Shown: piece after piece, positions 11,908-24,400 of the stretch
Numbering within the stretch: the stretch's first letter is position 1
How the letters are laid out: each line of letters begins with the position of its first letter
Origin: Gnetum montanum
Taxonomy: Eukaryota > Streptophyta > Gnetopsida > Gnetales > Gnetaceae
DNA length: 61,186 nucleotides
Assembly (NCBI GenBank): GCA_015680685.1
Contig: MNCI01017909.1
Coordinates: 1,835,895-1,897,080, forward strand
Direction: 5' to 3'
Made by a program: the position numbers and the translations under genes
The notes under the pieces: model-generated
Database searches by the model: none
What the model was told of the DNA's origin: nothing
Seen by the model: the letters and a program-made list of their open reading frames with translations, nothing else

Positions 11908-12587
11908 TGTTGGAAAAATGAAGACAAATACATTAATTGTTGTATTTCCTTTTATGTTGCATTTGATGTGGGGATGTGTTTTATCCCACATGTATTAGGA
12001 TTGGGATTTGGTCCTAATGTTTCCTCATATATAGGAAGCTTGGTGTTTTATCCCACATGTATGAGAATTGGGGTTTGGTCCTCATGTTTCATCATAAATA
12101 GAAGGCTTGGGGTAGCTTTTAGTGTGTGCTTCAAAGTGAAAGTATTGTATCAAGGTTTTACCTTGGAGATGTGAGTCTTGTTGGTGTTGATCTAAGATCT
12201 GTTGGAATAACAGATTGTGTGTTTGAAAAGTTGCAAGGACGGCTTGTGTCCTTAAGATTTGAGAAGAATAGAAAGCATATCAGCATTGTTGTGGAAGTAG
12301 GGTAAAAGGGGCCCGAACCACGTAACTCTCTGTGTTCTTGTGCTATTTCCTTTTTACTGTTTTCATTCTGCTTTCATTCTGTTATCATAGCAAATGTTTG
12401 CTAGAGTTTGGAATGTTTTGAGAGTGGTTTATAGTGTTTGTTACAGTGCAATATTTTGCCTCTAATGATTTATTCAGATCTGTAAGGTTTTTAATAATTT
12501 CTCTAAAGCATTTGTAGTGTGTTTTCATATCTGTGTTTTTTAGATTTGTGTTTTCAGATCTAATTGTTTTCAGATCTGATTATAACA
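11908..12587 (+). repeat. 5' LTR of copia element 1
   Basis: 680 bp, TGTTGGAAAA...TTATAACA. Contains two tandem copies of a block of about 75 bp (TTTTATCCCACATGTAT, TTTGGTCCT, AT(A)TATAG), giving two TATA-like sites near 12,025 and 12,093. About 40 bp longer than the 3' LTR because of an extra TTTTCAGATCT repeat near its end. Confidence 0.95.
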
Positions 12588-12589
12588 AC

Positions 12590-12603
12590 TGGTATCGGAG
12601 CAA
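12590..12603 (+). other. Primer-binding site of copia element 1
   Basis: TGGTATCGGAGCAA, two nt after the LTR. Matches the copia initiator-methionine-type PBS TGGTATCAGAGC with one change. Confidence 0.85.
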
Positions 12604-12614
12604 GGTTTAAAAAG

Positions 12615-15600
12615 ATGGAGAGGCTGCAAACAACGGAAGATTGGTAGGAAGGAATTGGAATGTTTGGAGCATTTTGATGAAGGTTGTTTTAGCACAAAAG
12701 AATTGCCAAGAGGCCAGAGATCCCTCTCAACCAACAAGAATGTCAACTGCTGATTAGAGAAAAATTAAGACTAGGGCATTGTCTTTCATTCATCCTACCT
12801 TAAGCAATGGGATTTTGGCCTCAATCAAATCGAATATGGATCCGCATGATCTGTGGCAAACGCTGAAGAATAGATTTGACAAAGTATCAAGTTTGAATAC
12901 CTTTCACATTTATCAAAAAGTTTTTAGATGCAAGAAGAGATCTGATGTGTCTTTTCAAGATCATTTGAATGAGATGATGGGAAATCTGAATAAGTTGGAG
13001 GAATATAAAATTGTTATTCCAAATCTAGTTAAATCCTATGCTTTGTTAGACTCCTTACCTGATTCCTGGTCTGCAATTGTGACATCTATTACTACTTCTA
13101 TGAGTGTTTCATCTATAACATTTGAACAGATTGTGTCTACCCTTCAGGATTCAGAATGAAGAGTAGATGAATCTTTTAGATCTGGAAATGTTCATGTAGC
13201 AGAGGAAAGAGGTAGAAGTAGGAGACATTTCCCAAGTAGGGGGAGAAGCACGGACAGAGGAGTATCACATGGCAGAACTCAAACTCAAGAATGCTGGTAC
13301 TGCAAGAAGAAAGGTCATTTGAAGAAGGATTGCTTTGCATGGAAAGCACAGAAAAATAAAGGAAAAGGAAAGGAGAAGAAGTCAGAAGAAGGAACATCAG
13401 AGGTACATGTAGCTGATGAAAACGTCAGTTTTCTGATTCAAGAACAATGTACAATGGTGGCAGATGGATGTAGCAGTGACATCTGGTTGATTGACTCAGG
13501 TGCCTCCTTTCATATTTGTCCAGATAAGTCTTGTTTTGCATCTTATCATAAAGTTGAATCTAGTTTTGTATATGCTGCTAATGGAAAAGCTTTAAAAGTT
13601 CTTGGAATTGGAAGTATAAGTTTGCAACAAGCAGGGATGCCAAAGGTGACAATAGATAACGTTAGACATGTTCCTGAAGTTACAAAGAAGTTGATTTCAG
13701 TTCCACAGCTGGATGATTCAGGTCTGAATTTCAGTAGTGGAGGTGGGCATTGGAGGATTTCCATGGGAATCATGACCATTCTAAAAGGAAAGAAGGAGAG
13801 CAACTTATATACATTGATGGCAGATTCATGCAACTCTATTGCAACAGTTTCTGATACAGAAAATTCTGAAGTATGGCATAGACGTCTTGGACACATTGGC
13901 TGGTCAAGCTTAAAGGTACTTCAAAATTAGACTCTCATTCCTATATTTTCTTATGCTCAAACTAATTGCAAAGACTGTTTAGTTGGAAAATCTAAGAGAG
14001 TAAACTTTCGTAGGGATTTGGACAGCAGAAAGAAAAATATGTTAGAATTGGTTTATTCTGATGTTTGTGGTCCTGTGAATCCCATTTCTCTTGATGGATC
14101 TATTTAGTTTGTAACTTTCATAGATGATTGTACAAGGAAGGTTTGGGTTTATATGCTGAAATCAAAAGATGAAGTATTTTCAGTTTTTAAAACATTTGTT
14201 GCAAGAGTAGAAAATGAAACAAGTCTGAAAATAAAATGTTTGCAAACTGATAATGGTGGGGAGTACACTTCTAAAGTATTTGCTGATTTTTGCAACATCA
14301 AAGGAATTAGGCACATTCGTACCCCTCCTGGTACACCACAGGAAAATGGAATTGCTGAAAGATGCAACAGAACATTGCTGGATCGTGCTAGAACAATGGT
14401 TTCAAGTGCAGGCCTACCTAAGACATTTTGGGAAGAGGCAGTTATGACTGCTGCATATTTGGTGAACAGGTCTCCACATTCTTCAATTGATAATGCTATT
14501 CCAGAAGTTGTTAGGAAAGGTAAAAATGTTTCATACAGTCATTTAAGAGTTTTTGGATGTGAGGCATTTATGCATATTCCAAAGGAAAACAAAATTAAGA
14601 TGGAAGACAGGGCTAAAAGTTTTATATTTGTTGGATATGGAGAAGATGAGTTAGGATTCAGACTTTGGGATCTTGAATTGAAACATGTAGTGAGATCAAA
14701 AGACGTTAAATTTATAGAAAATGTGATGTTTAATGAGCTGCAAAAAATAGACAAGGACAGAAATGGCTCAGAAAGCATAAAGACTCCTCTTAGCGTGACT
14801 GAAGAAATTGAAAATGATAAAACTCATGGATTTTCCAGATCTGGAAACATTGGACAACATGCTGAAAGTACTTGGCAGCAAGCTGAGAACTTAGGACAGC
14901 AAGGAGAAAATGCAGGACAACAAGAAAATGAGGTAGAAGATGATGAACAAGAAGCTACAGATGTGTCTCATTAGGTTAGAAGGTCAATTAGAACTACCAA
15001 ACCTCCTGACAGGTACTCTCCTTCATTGAATTATGTACTTTATAGCGATAATGGTGAACCAGAAACAGTGAAGGAAGCCATGACATGTGTTGATGCGACA
15101 AAGTGGAAGGCAGCTATGAATGATGAATGGGAATCACTCCAACAGAACAAAACCTGAGAGCTAGTTCAGTTGCCAAAAGGGAGAAAACCCTTGGAGTGCA
15201 GGTGGCTATACAGAATTAAATCAGAGGCAAATGGGGAAAAACGTTTCAAGGCTAGGTTGGTGGTGAAAGGCTATGCACAGAAACCAGGTATTGACTTTCA
15301 AGAAATTTTTTCTCCAGTGGTAAAACACTCTTCTATACGTTTAGTGCTATCATTGGTGGCCTGCATGGACTTAGAGTTGGAACAACTTGATATAAAAACA
15401 ACATTCCTCCATGGAGATTTGGAGGAGGAAATTTACATGAAACAGCCAGAAGGGTATGAAGAACAACAAGGTTCAGGTCTGGTTTGTAGACTGAAAAAGA
15501 GTTTATATGGTTTGAAACAAGCCCCTAGGCAATGGTATAAAAGGTTTGATACTTTCATGAAGAAGCTATCTTATCAGAAAAACAACCTAGACCACTGTGT

Positions 15601-16605
15601 GTATTTTTTTGGAGATATTTTAGGTAAATTTACAGTGTTGTTGTATGTTGATGATATGCTAATTGTTGGAAATGATATAGCAGAGATAAACATTTAAAAT
15701 TGGAAATGGGCAAAGAATTTGCTATGAAAGATTTGGGTCAGGCAAAGAAAATTCTTGGTATGAATATTTACAGGGATAGAAAAAGGAAGTTGTGGTTGAG
15801 TCAGGAAGACTACATTGGAAAGGTTCTAAAGTGTTTCAACATGGAGGATGCAAAACCTGTAAGTACACCTTTTTCAGCACAATTTAATTTATCAAAGAAG
15901 GACTATCCACAGTCAAAAGAGGATTTTGAAGAGGTTAAAATTATCCCATATACTTCTGCAGTTGGGTCATTGATGTATGTCATGGTTTGTACACGTCCTG
16001 ATATTGCTTATGCCGTTGGAGTAGTTAGTAGATTTATGACCAACTATGGGTGGGATCACTAGTTAGCTGTCAAATGGATTTTAAAATATTTAAAAGGCAC
16101 AAAAGCGCATTGCTTATGTTTTGGAGATGCTAATCTGCACATTGAAGGCTTTGTAGATGCAAACTTTGCTGCTGATCATGATACAAGATGATCTTCTACA
16201 GGGTACACATTTATTTTTGGTGGTGCAGCAATGAGTTGGTTGTCATGTCTACAACCACTCGTAACTTTATCTACAACTGAATCAGAGTACGTAGCCCTCA
16301 TAGAAGCATGCAAGGAGATGTTATGGATGAAGAGATTTTTGCAGTCTCTTGGATTAAAACAACAAAGGTATGCTATGTTTTGTGATAGTTTGAGTGCAAT
16401 CCATCTTGCAAAGAATTCTGCCTTTCAGGCCAGGACAAAACATATAGATGTCTGATTCCACTTCATAAGAGAAATCATAGAGGATGGCTTGGTGCATGTT
16501 CAAAAGGTCCATACAAAGCTCAATGTTGCTGATGCTTTAACAAAACCAATGATAGCTGAAAAACACATTTTCTGTAAGAAGAAGCTTGGGATAATTGAAG
16601 CTTAA
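12615..16605 (+). pseudogene. copia gag-pol polyprotein (copia element 1)
   Basis: Domain order: gag (to about 13,290), CCHC knuckle CWYCKKKGHLKKDC (13,292-13,333), protease with WLIDSGASFHI (about 13,485), integrase with HHCC zinc motif (WHRRLGH...CKDC) and D, D, E residues at about 14,060, 14,250 and 14,345 (TDNGGEY, PQENGIAER), RT with LLYVDDMLIVG (about 15,640) and RNase H with TTESEY and FCDSLSAIHLAKN. Stops occur at about 12,648, 13,157, 13,928, 14,104, 14,972, 15,156, 16,060, 16,189 and 16,453; a frameshift lies near 15,697. All signature residues are still readable, so decay is moderate. Confidence 0.95.
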
Positions 16606-16644
16606 TCTCTTAAAGGCTGGTTGGATTTGTCTTAAGGGGGAGTT

Positions 16645-17283
16645 TGTTGGAAAAATGAAGACATACATTAATTGTTATATTTCTTTTTATTTTGCATTTG
16701 ATATGGGGATATGGGGATGTGTTTTATCTCACATGTATTAGGATTGGGGTTTGGTCCTAATGTTTCCTCATATATAAGAAGCTTGGTGTTTTATCCCACA
16801 TGTATGAAAATTGGGGTTTGGTCCTCATGTTTCATCATAAATAGAAGGCTTGGGGTAGCTTTTAGTGTGTGCTTCAAAGTGAAAGTATTGTATCAAGGTT
16901 TTACCTTAGAGACGTGAATCTTGTTAGTGTTGATCTAATATCTATTGGAATAACAGATTGTGTTTGAAAAGTTGCAAGGACGGCTTGTGTCCTTAAGATT
17001 TGAGAAGAATAGAAAGCAGATCAACATTGTTGTGAAAGTAAGGTAAAAGGAGCCCGAACCACGTAACTCTCTATGTTCTTGTGCTATTTCCTTTTTACTC
17101 TTTTCATTCTGCTTTCATTCTGTTATCGCAGCAAATGTTTGCTAGAGTTTGGAATGTTTTGAGAATGGTTTATAGTATTTCTTACAGTGCAATATTTTGC
17201 CTCTAATGATTTATTCAAATCTGTAAGGTTTTTAATAATTTCTCTAGAGCATTTGTAGTGTGTTTTCAGATCTGATTATAACA
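16645..17283 (+). repeat. 3' LTR of copia element 1
   Basis: 639 bp, TGTTGGAAAA...TTATAACA, preceded by the PPT at 16,632-16,644. Keeps the duplicated TATA block of the 5' LTR. Confidence 0.95.
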
Positions 17284-17288
17284 TATGC

Positions 17289-18384
17289 CACTTACTAAGG
17301 TCTGAATGATAGGATAATCATTGAATTCAAAGTTTAGTTTAAAAAAAATCACAAAACACCGTTATAAGACTCATGTTGAACTTTTTGGTTATTGAATTTC
17401 AATCACGACTTACTAATTTATGTAACTTCAACATATTAAATACACTTACACTTACCCACCATGGGTTTCAATCAATTGATTGATCACATGGCAGACAGTG
17501 CAATTAACTTGTTGAATCTACAAAAGCTTTGATACTATGTTAAAACTTCGTAACTTAAAAGAGTCACACGGTCCAAGCAATTGTAAATGAATATATCATG
17601 TTCAGTATTGAATCTAACAGGTAGAAAGAATAAGCCACTGATATTCATCATGTAGTATATTAACCAGCGTATTGTGTATGAAATATAAAGTACTTTCGAG
17701 AAGTTGGAATTTTTACAAAACATATACACAGGCACTTTTCTTTCATTCACTGCAACTCACGTTATACATTTCTTTCATACATATATCAATTCACTGCAAG
17801 TCCCGTTATACATTTCTTTCATACATACATCATTGTAACAGGGACTCTGGATACTTTATACCATCCAATAAACCGTCACAAAGTAACAATTATCGTTTCA
17901 CAACTAATATTGACAAACTACTTGTTATATATCTTACTACCATGGTAACACGGTCGTAATAACCATCACAATGATCTTCAATTATCTTTGATTTTAACAA
18001 TTTTTAGCTTGCTACAAACGTACTAAACCTTAACGCTATGGTAATACAGTGAGTTATTTTGCATTGATTAAAGAATCAATCTACTGGTACACTAATCCCC
18101 AAAAGCAAAAGAAATTTGGTTTTTTGCCTCTCAAAATTATTGCAGGCTGAATCCAGGAGTCAAGTAGAGGATCAAACCTGCCGTGACTTTTATTTATTTT
18201 TTTAAAAAAACTCTTTCAATAGATGTATCCTTACAGTACTACAAGCAATATTGTACATGGGAAAAAAATTGTATTGAAGTATTTTCACATCTTTAAACTT
18301 TCAAAAGTTTGCATATTCACGTACATGCTAAGCAGTTGGAAGAGGGATATCATGGAGTGTGCTGCTCTGACAGTTGATGACAGA
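17289..18384. other. 3' flank and probable 3' UTR of the NTF2-like gene
   Basis: No coding signal. Includes a tandem duplication of about 55 bp at 17,735-17,835 (CACTGCAA(C/G)TC.CGTTATACATTTCTTTCATAC). The 3' UTR of the minus-strand gene must start at 18,384. Confidence 0.5.
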
Positions 18385-18447
18385 TCAAAATCTATCAGCA
18401 ATTTGAGGGAACTTCTCCAGCAGTAAAGTCACAGCTTTAATGGCAAC
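18385..18447 (-). CDS. Exon 5 (terminal coding exon) of the NTF2-like gene
   Basis: 63 nt including TGA. Acceptor GCGACAG|GTTGCC after a 92-bp intron. Encodes VAIKAVTLLLEKFPQIADRF, the usual C terminus of the family. The 3' UTR lies below 18385; I could not assign a poly(A) signal. Confidence 0.92.
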   Translation of the reverse strand, partial: VAIKAVTLLLEKFPQIADRF

Positions 18448-21400
18448 CTGTCGCAAAAAATTACGTCAGAATCAAAGTCAATAAAAACATGGCCATTATT
18501 GCAACAAAAAACAAATAATGGGCTCTTATGTCGATATACCAAAGCCGTATCACCCAGCTTTGTAGGAGCTTCAACAACATCTCTAGCATATCTGTAAATG
18601 CAAAGCTGCTAAGTCATACACCAATGACATAATTTTTGAAACAGGATTTCAAGACTAAACGGAATGAAACACCACACTTTCTTAAATTTGCAAGAAATTT
18701 GAAAAGGCAAGCAATGAAAACCTCACATGATTTTTCGTTTTCCACCAAAAATTTCACATCGGTAAAAGCTACAACCTTTGCTAAATGGGAATTCCTTCCT
18801 TCTCCACTCTGAAACAAAGGAAATAATTTATCTTTTATCGCTCTGTATTCTCTAATTAGGGAAAACAAAACAAACACAAAATCAATTAATTTTCAGAAGT
18901 TGGCAGACATGCATATATAACGGTGAAGGACCAATGTCCATGCATATTCAATATCCATCTTCTAAAAAAACAAAGATAAAATAAAATTTTGAATAGAGTC
19001 CTAGACACTCTAAACATGATAACAAATTATGATTAAAACAAAATACCCACCTAGGTGCCATGTAACTCCAACAGCTGTCAGATCTTCGCTAGTGATGTCA
19101 TCAATAACAAATTGCAAGTCAGTACCAACTGTATCAGTGAACTTCTTGAAGAATTCCATTATGCTCTGCAATGGTTTTTCAAACAGGCTTTTAAAAAAGG
19201 TGCAAGTAGAAGAAACAATCATAAAAAATAAGTGACAAATTACGACACAAATTGAACCATTAGCAGGACTCAGAACTGCAGTAACAAAATTTCAAAATTA
19301 ATATAAAATGACAGTTGAGATGTCCTGCTTAAATGAACTTAACATCCAGAATAGTAACAAAATTTTTAGTTACACCACCCTTCTAGAGTGGGGATCACGG
19401 TAATCAAATCAACAACCTCAGTGTTAAAGATATCATAATTTGGCAATGCTTTAGAAATTGACAAATAGGAAGCTAGAACTGTTCTTCATCTCATGCTATA
19501 CTCCAAAGAGGACCATTGGCGGTTCCATAGAGAGCACATACTGCATTAATAAATGAACATGATTTAAAGGTTCTCACAGAAACCTTTTTAGCAACGTCAA
19601 TGAATGTATATATAGCTTTGTTAAGAATGAAATGTGCAATTCCTGTGAGCCAACAACCCAGACATTAGACATTAGATAACATTGTTTCCACTTTGGATTG
19701 TGGTAAGGAAAGTAACAAATCTCAGGGTAAGTTCTCCGCTCTTCCAGCTAGGCACTGTTTCTGGTTTGTTTTGCTTGCACATTTAATGAAACCACGTTTC
19801 ATATCTGGCCAAAAGAAAACTGATTTCTTTGTGCTCCTATAGACTTTGATAAAACCTGTATGTCCTAGGATATCATTTCATGCATCTGCTGCACCATAAG
19901 CTGTCTCCATTTGTCTGTGGTATGCATATCGTTCCTTTGCCTCTTGTAAAAGACTTCATTTACTCCTAATTTATTAGGTACATCGTTAAATTAGGAGTAC
20001 ATTAGGAGTACTTGGTTCTAGGCATTAGTTGCGAGTGCTCCTGGGCGGAGCTCAGGCGGCACATCCGCCGGACCTCTGCGCGGTACCACCCTGATGCCGG
20101 GTGTTCGCAGGAGGACAGGGGTAGGCGGGAGTCGCTCATGCAGAGCCTCCAACAGGCGGCCAGTTTCGTGGATACGGAGGATCATCGGAACACCCTCGAT
20201 ATCCTCCATGAACTGGAGCGCCCCAACTGCGCCTGCCAACGGCTGCCGACTCACCCATAAGGGGTGGTCCTCTGTTGGGGGGTCGCCCCCCACCCCCCAC
20301 CCCTAGCCGGTTTTGTGGGTTTCTGTGTTGTTGGGGGGTGCCCCCCCTCCTCCTTTGGTGGGGTTTGGGGGGTCGCCCCACCCCCCCCNAGGTTAGGCTT
20401 TCACTCATCTACCAATCCTCCCAAGACACCCCTTAGCAGGATGAGCACTGTGGCTATGGGTGATGATCCTTTTACAATGCTCTATACAGAGGTGTATGAT
20501 TTTGATATAATAAAATCAAAACATAACTCAAAAAAATGTATATATCCTAAATAAGAAATGTATATGAGACAATCAATATATGACAAGGATATGACAAAGT
20601 AGAAGATGAGATGGTCAACAAGTAATATTACGTACAAATCCCAATGTTAAGGAAGAACCAAGAAAGAAAGACACACACTGATCCAATGTGGATCAAGATC
20701 TTGACTCTAGAGATTTGAAATCAAGATTTGGCCCAGCTCATGTTCAGCTAAATCCCAATTTCAGATCTCACATCAGGAATCATGATTCCATGTTGATTCA
20801 AGGCAATTTTGGTCAACTTCTGGATTACAATTCTAGGGGATTCCAGTTTCTTGTTTTTTCCCTAAAATTATATAAGAATATAATGATGCCTTGAGTGTGA
20901 CTTGAATTGGCAACCTCTTGGCTAACAAGACAGTGAGCTAACCACTTGCACCACCTATCACTAGCAACATACTTAAAAAGGCAAAAAATAGGAAAAAAAT
21001 ATATATAAAGAATTGTTATATGTAATTGGAGAATTTTTACGAAGATAAAGATAGTTAGCAGATTGTCTGTAAACAAAGAACTGCACAGCGTAAATAAAGT
21101 CCGACGCATGAATAATTCCAAGCAGTGACTTGAACTATTGTCCTGTGAAATACGTGAGGAACTTGAGGTATGATGTCAAAGTAAATCTAATAAAAGATCC
21201 AAGGACTATTTGTTGTTGACGTAGAAAGATTGTATATGACAAAGGGTAAAAACGATCCTATGATAGCTACAAAGTTAGCAACTATGCGATAATACTCAAT
21301 GCCACAAAGCCTTGGAAAATGAATTATATTATATCCGTAAATCAAACAAAAAATCCAATGAGGAAAACCATATGAGAAGTTTGTATAACCCAAACTGTGG

Positions 21401-24400
21401 TATACAAAAAATGGTGTATATCCATTAAAATGATATATCTGAAAGAAACGAATGTTGCATATCTTGAATTGTAAATAAACTGTTTATGATTGCAACAAGA
21501 TCATTTGTGTTTCCACTATGGCATAAGTACTCAAACACATCTCGCAAGTTCCTAACTGTGATGTACCAGTTCAGCTTCCCACAATAATATTGCTCAATTC
21601 CAAGCTCCATAAGCATCAATGTACAAATCACGATATAATTTGAAAACACTCATGTTTCAGGGTAAATTTACGATATAATTTACGATATAATTTGAATTTC
21701 AAACAAATAATTCATTGTTACCAGCAACGAATTTGTTAACAAAGCTATGAACTTGTTAACAACCTTCAAAACTAGTTATATTATTTTAGTCTTGGTTGAT
21801 CCATGACAGCTTTTATATTCTCTGGACCAACCAGAGTTATCTTGTTCGGTAGTGGTCTGACCTTATAAGCAATAAAAATTTGACACTTTCCAACTTTCAA
21901 GAGTGACGTTCTTTAAAATGCTGAAGATTCAATCAAAGAAGCTGGATAAGTTTATGTTGTCACAACCAGAACGTAAAAATTCTTCAGAAAACTATTGAAA
22001 CAGGAGGGACATTCAATTAATCAAAAAATAATAATAAAGCATTACAACCAAAAAGTGAAGCATTCATACAATCTGCATCTACTGTCTCTTCACTGATATA
22101 CTCTTTAATCTAGATTTGATAATCACCTGACTTCAAATCAATCTTTTAAAAAACCTATCATCAATTAGCTGGTCAAATAAATTGTCAATCATAAGCAGAA
22201 GATACTTATTCTCAAGCAATTTATTGGAATGTGGAATGTTGCAATAACCCTTCATGCCAGGATGCCATAAAGCATTGAACAGTGTGTCAAAAACTCAATT
22301 TTCTATGTTTACAGAAGATGAAAGCTTCAGAAGAGCAGAGTATTGCGATCATTTAAAAAAAAATTGGTTCTACAAGGATCAGTTCTCAGTCAACTCAAGT
22401 GTGCTCAGGGAGCTTCTGAATTATTTGTAGGGATAGCTTAGGTATGGAATTCTTGTGAAACTCAGGGCATATGATAGACTTAGGTATGGAATTCTTGTGA
22501 AGCTCAGAGCATATGATGGACATCTGGATTAAGGTTGTTCCTACCTAGGTTTTTATACGTAGGTATGGTTCTGTCTTTTCTGTGAAGCTGTCTTTTTCAT
22601 CTATCTTACTCCAAAAGTTGTAGGCTTTGTAGGAGTCTTTCTTGCTTGTGTGGGATCACATCTCATTTATGTCGATGTAGGAGAAATTTGGGGCAGATGG
22701 TGAAATGCTGGAACAATAATCTTGTAGGACACCTTGTCAACTTAGTTTAGATGAACTAAGTTATTGATGGATGACCCTATACCTAGATGAACTAAAAACC
22801 CAGCGACAACAGATCTATTGTAACTGCCATTTGTTTCTTGCTTCAGTTTCTCGGATATAGCTTCTTCCAAATCACCAAGGATCTCAATCTTGCCGGGTAC
22901 ATGCTAGTTCAGATCATTGGCAATTTTGCTATACGATACACCTAAGGATCATCTTGTCTTGTTTGCATTTTATGTTAGGCAAAGGTGGCACTGTTGAAAG
23001 AGTTGGTTAGGGAGGCTTGGCAAAGTCCAGCCACATGTTTTGCCAAATTCCACTCATTTTTGCCAAATTCCACTCATTTTAGAATTTGAAACTTCTTTAT
23101 CATCAACATCCTAGCCTTGTCCCAACAAAATGGGTAGGTTAATTTTAGAAGCTGAAAATTCTTTGTTCCATATCTCTTCCTTTAAATTGACATAAGAAAA
23201 ACAAGTTTTACTACGATAAATCAATGTCGTTCAGCAAGCAAGATGTCTAGTTGCTTGAACTTCAATCTCAAAAATGGAACCTAATGCATCAATACCGTAC
23301 TACTCAAAAGCAAGAATCATGGGCAATAGGTGAAAGCTCACTGGCTTAAGAATGGAGAAGAAAATTCCACATTCTTCCACGCATTTAAATCTATTTTACT
23401 CATGCTCGTATTCTGGAATTAGAAAATGATGATGACTGTATGCATAATGATCTTTGCTACCGGATCAAGGACAAGCTTGAATTAAAGATTTTGTTAATAC
23501 CATTGTAAGTTGCATGGATAAAACACTTTCTTCTCAAATACTGCATCTCCTTAACCTTTGACTAAATGATGAAACATGTAGGGTGGTGTTTTATATGTCA
23601 TCCCATAAGGCTTCCAGGATGGATGGTTTTCCTATTGACTTCATTCAGATTTTGTGATGTGATTAATCAGGATGTGATACATGCCAAAATAAACCCCTAA
23701 ACAAAATCAAACTTTTTTAAAGAACAAAATCAGAGGACAACATGAGGAAATAACATATCCACTATAATCTCACATGAGACATGAGTTGGGAGGATTCATA
23801 TTTGAAAGAATAAAGAAGGAAAAACTGAAACTGAATTTTTACTTACGTTCACTGAGACTCTCTTGGATCTATCAGACAAAACAGTTTCAGCATTCCTTTG
23901 ATAGAATATTTTTTAGTCCATAAATTAGCCTCACCCACTTAAATCAATCCTATCACCTGTGTTTCCATGGCAAACCAAGACTCTTACCACTACACAAACA
24001 CCTCACTGTAGTATTTGTAGCATTTTAATGAGAAGTTGCATTCCAGTAAAATTTCTAAATAGCCTTAAAAAAAGATGGAGATGATTCCAAGCAAGTTGTA
24101 AAAATGTGAAATTAAGAGATATTGCTCAACAAAATTACTTTAAGATATGGCTGAAAACCATACAAGAACCTACAACTACCAATCCTAGAATTTCAGGTGA
24201 AAGGACACTCCAAAAAGCAATTTAAACAAATATCTTCCACACTGCTCAAAAGATATATCTCAGTGATCAATACCATAATTGGAGAGCAAGCATCAATTGC
24301 TAAACCCTAGCAAATTGAGTACCAACAAAAATGTTTAACCTTTTAAGGTATAGAAAATTTCAAAATAGTTTGAATTCTCTTGTTCCAAAGTTGCAAAGAG

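Larger units (their letters stand above)
11903..17288 (+). mobile_element. Ty1/copia LTR retrotransposon, complete but decayed
   Basis: LTRs 11,908-12,587 and 16,645-17,283, flanked by the 5-bp duplication TATGC (11,903-11,907 and 17,284-17,288). PBS at 12,590 (TGGTATCGGAGC, initiator-Met type) and PPT AAGGGGGAG just before the 3' LTR. The single polyprotein frame between them carries several stops and a frameshift. It lies just outside the 3' end of the NTF2-like gene and points toward it. Confidence 0.96.

Noticed and set aside
20003-20260. Functional host DnaJ gene
   Set aside because: No ATG, no full J domain, and a second dispersed copy with a poly(A) tail exists.
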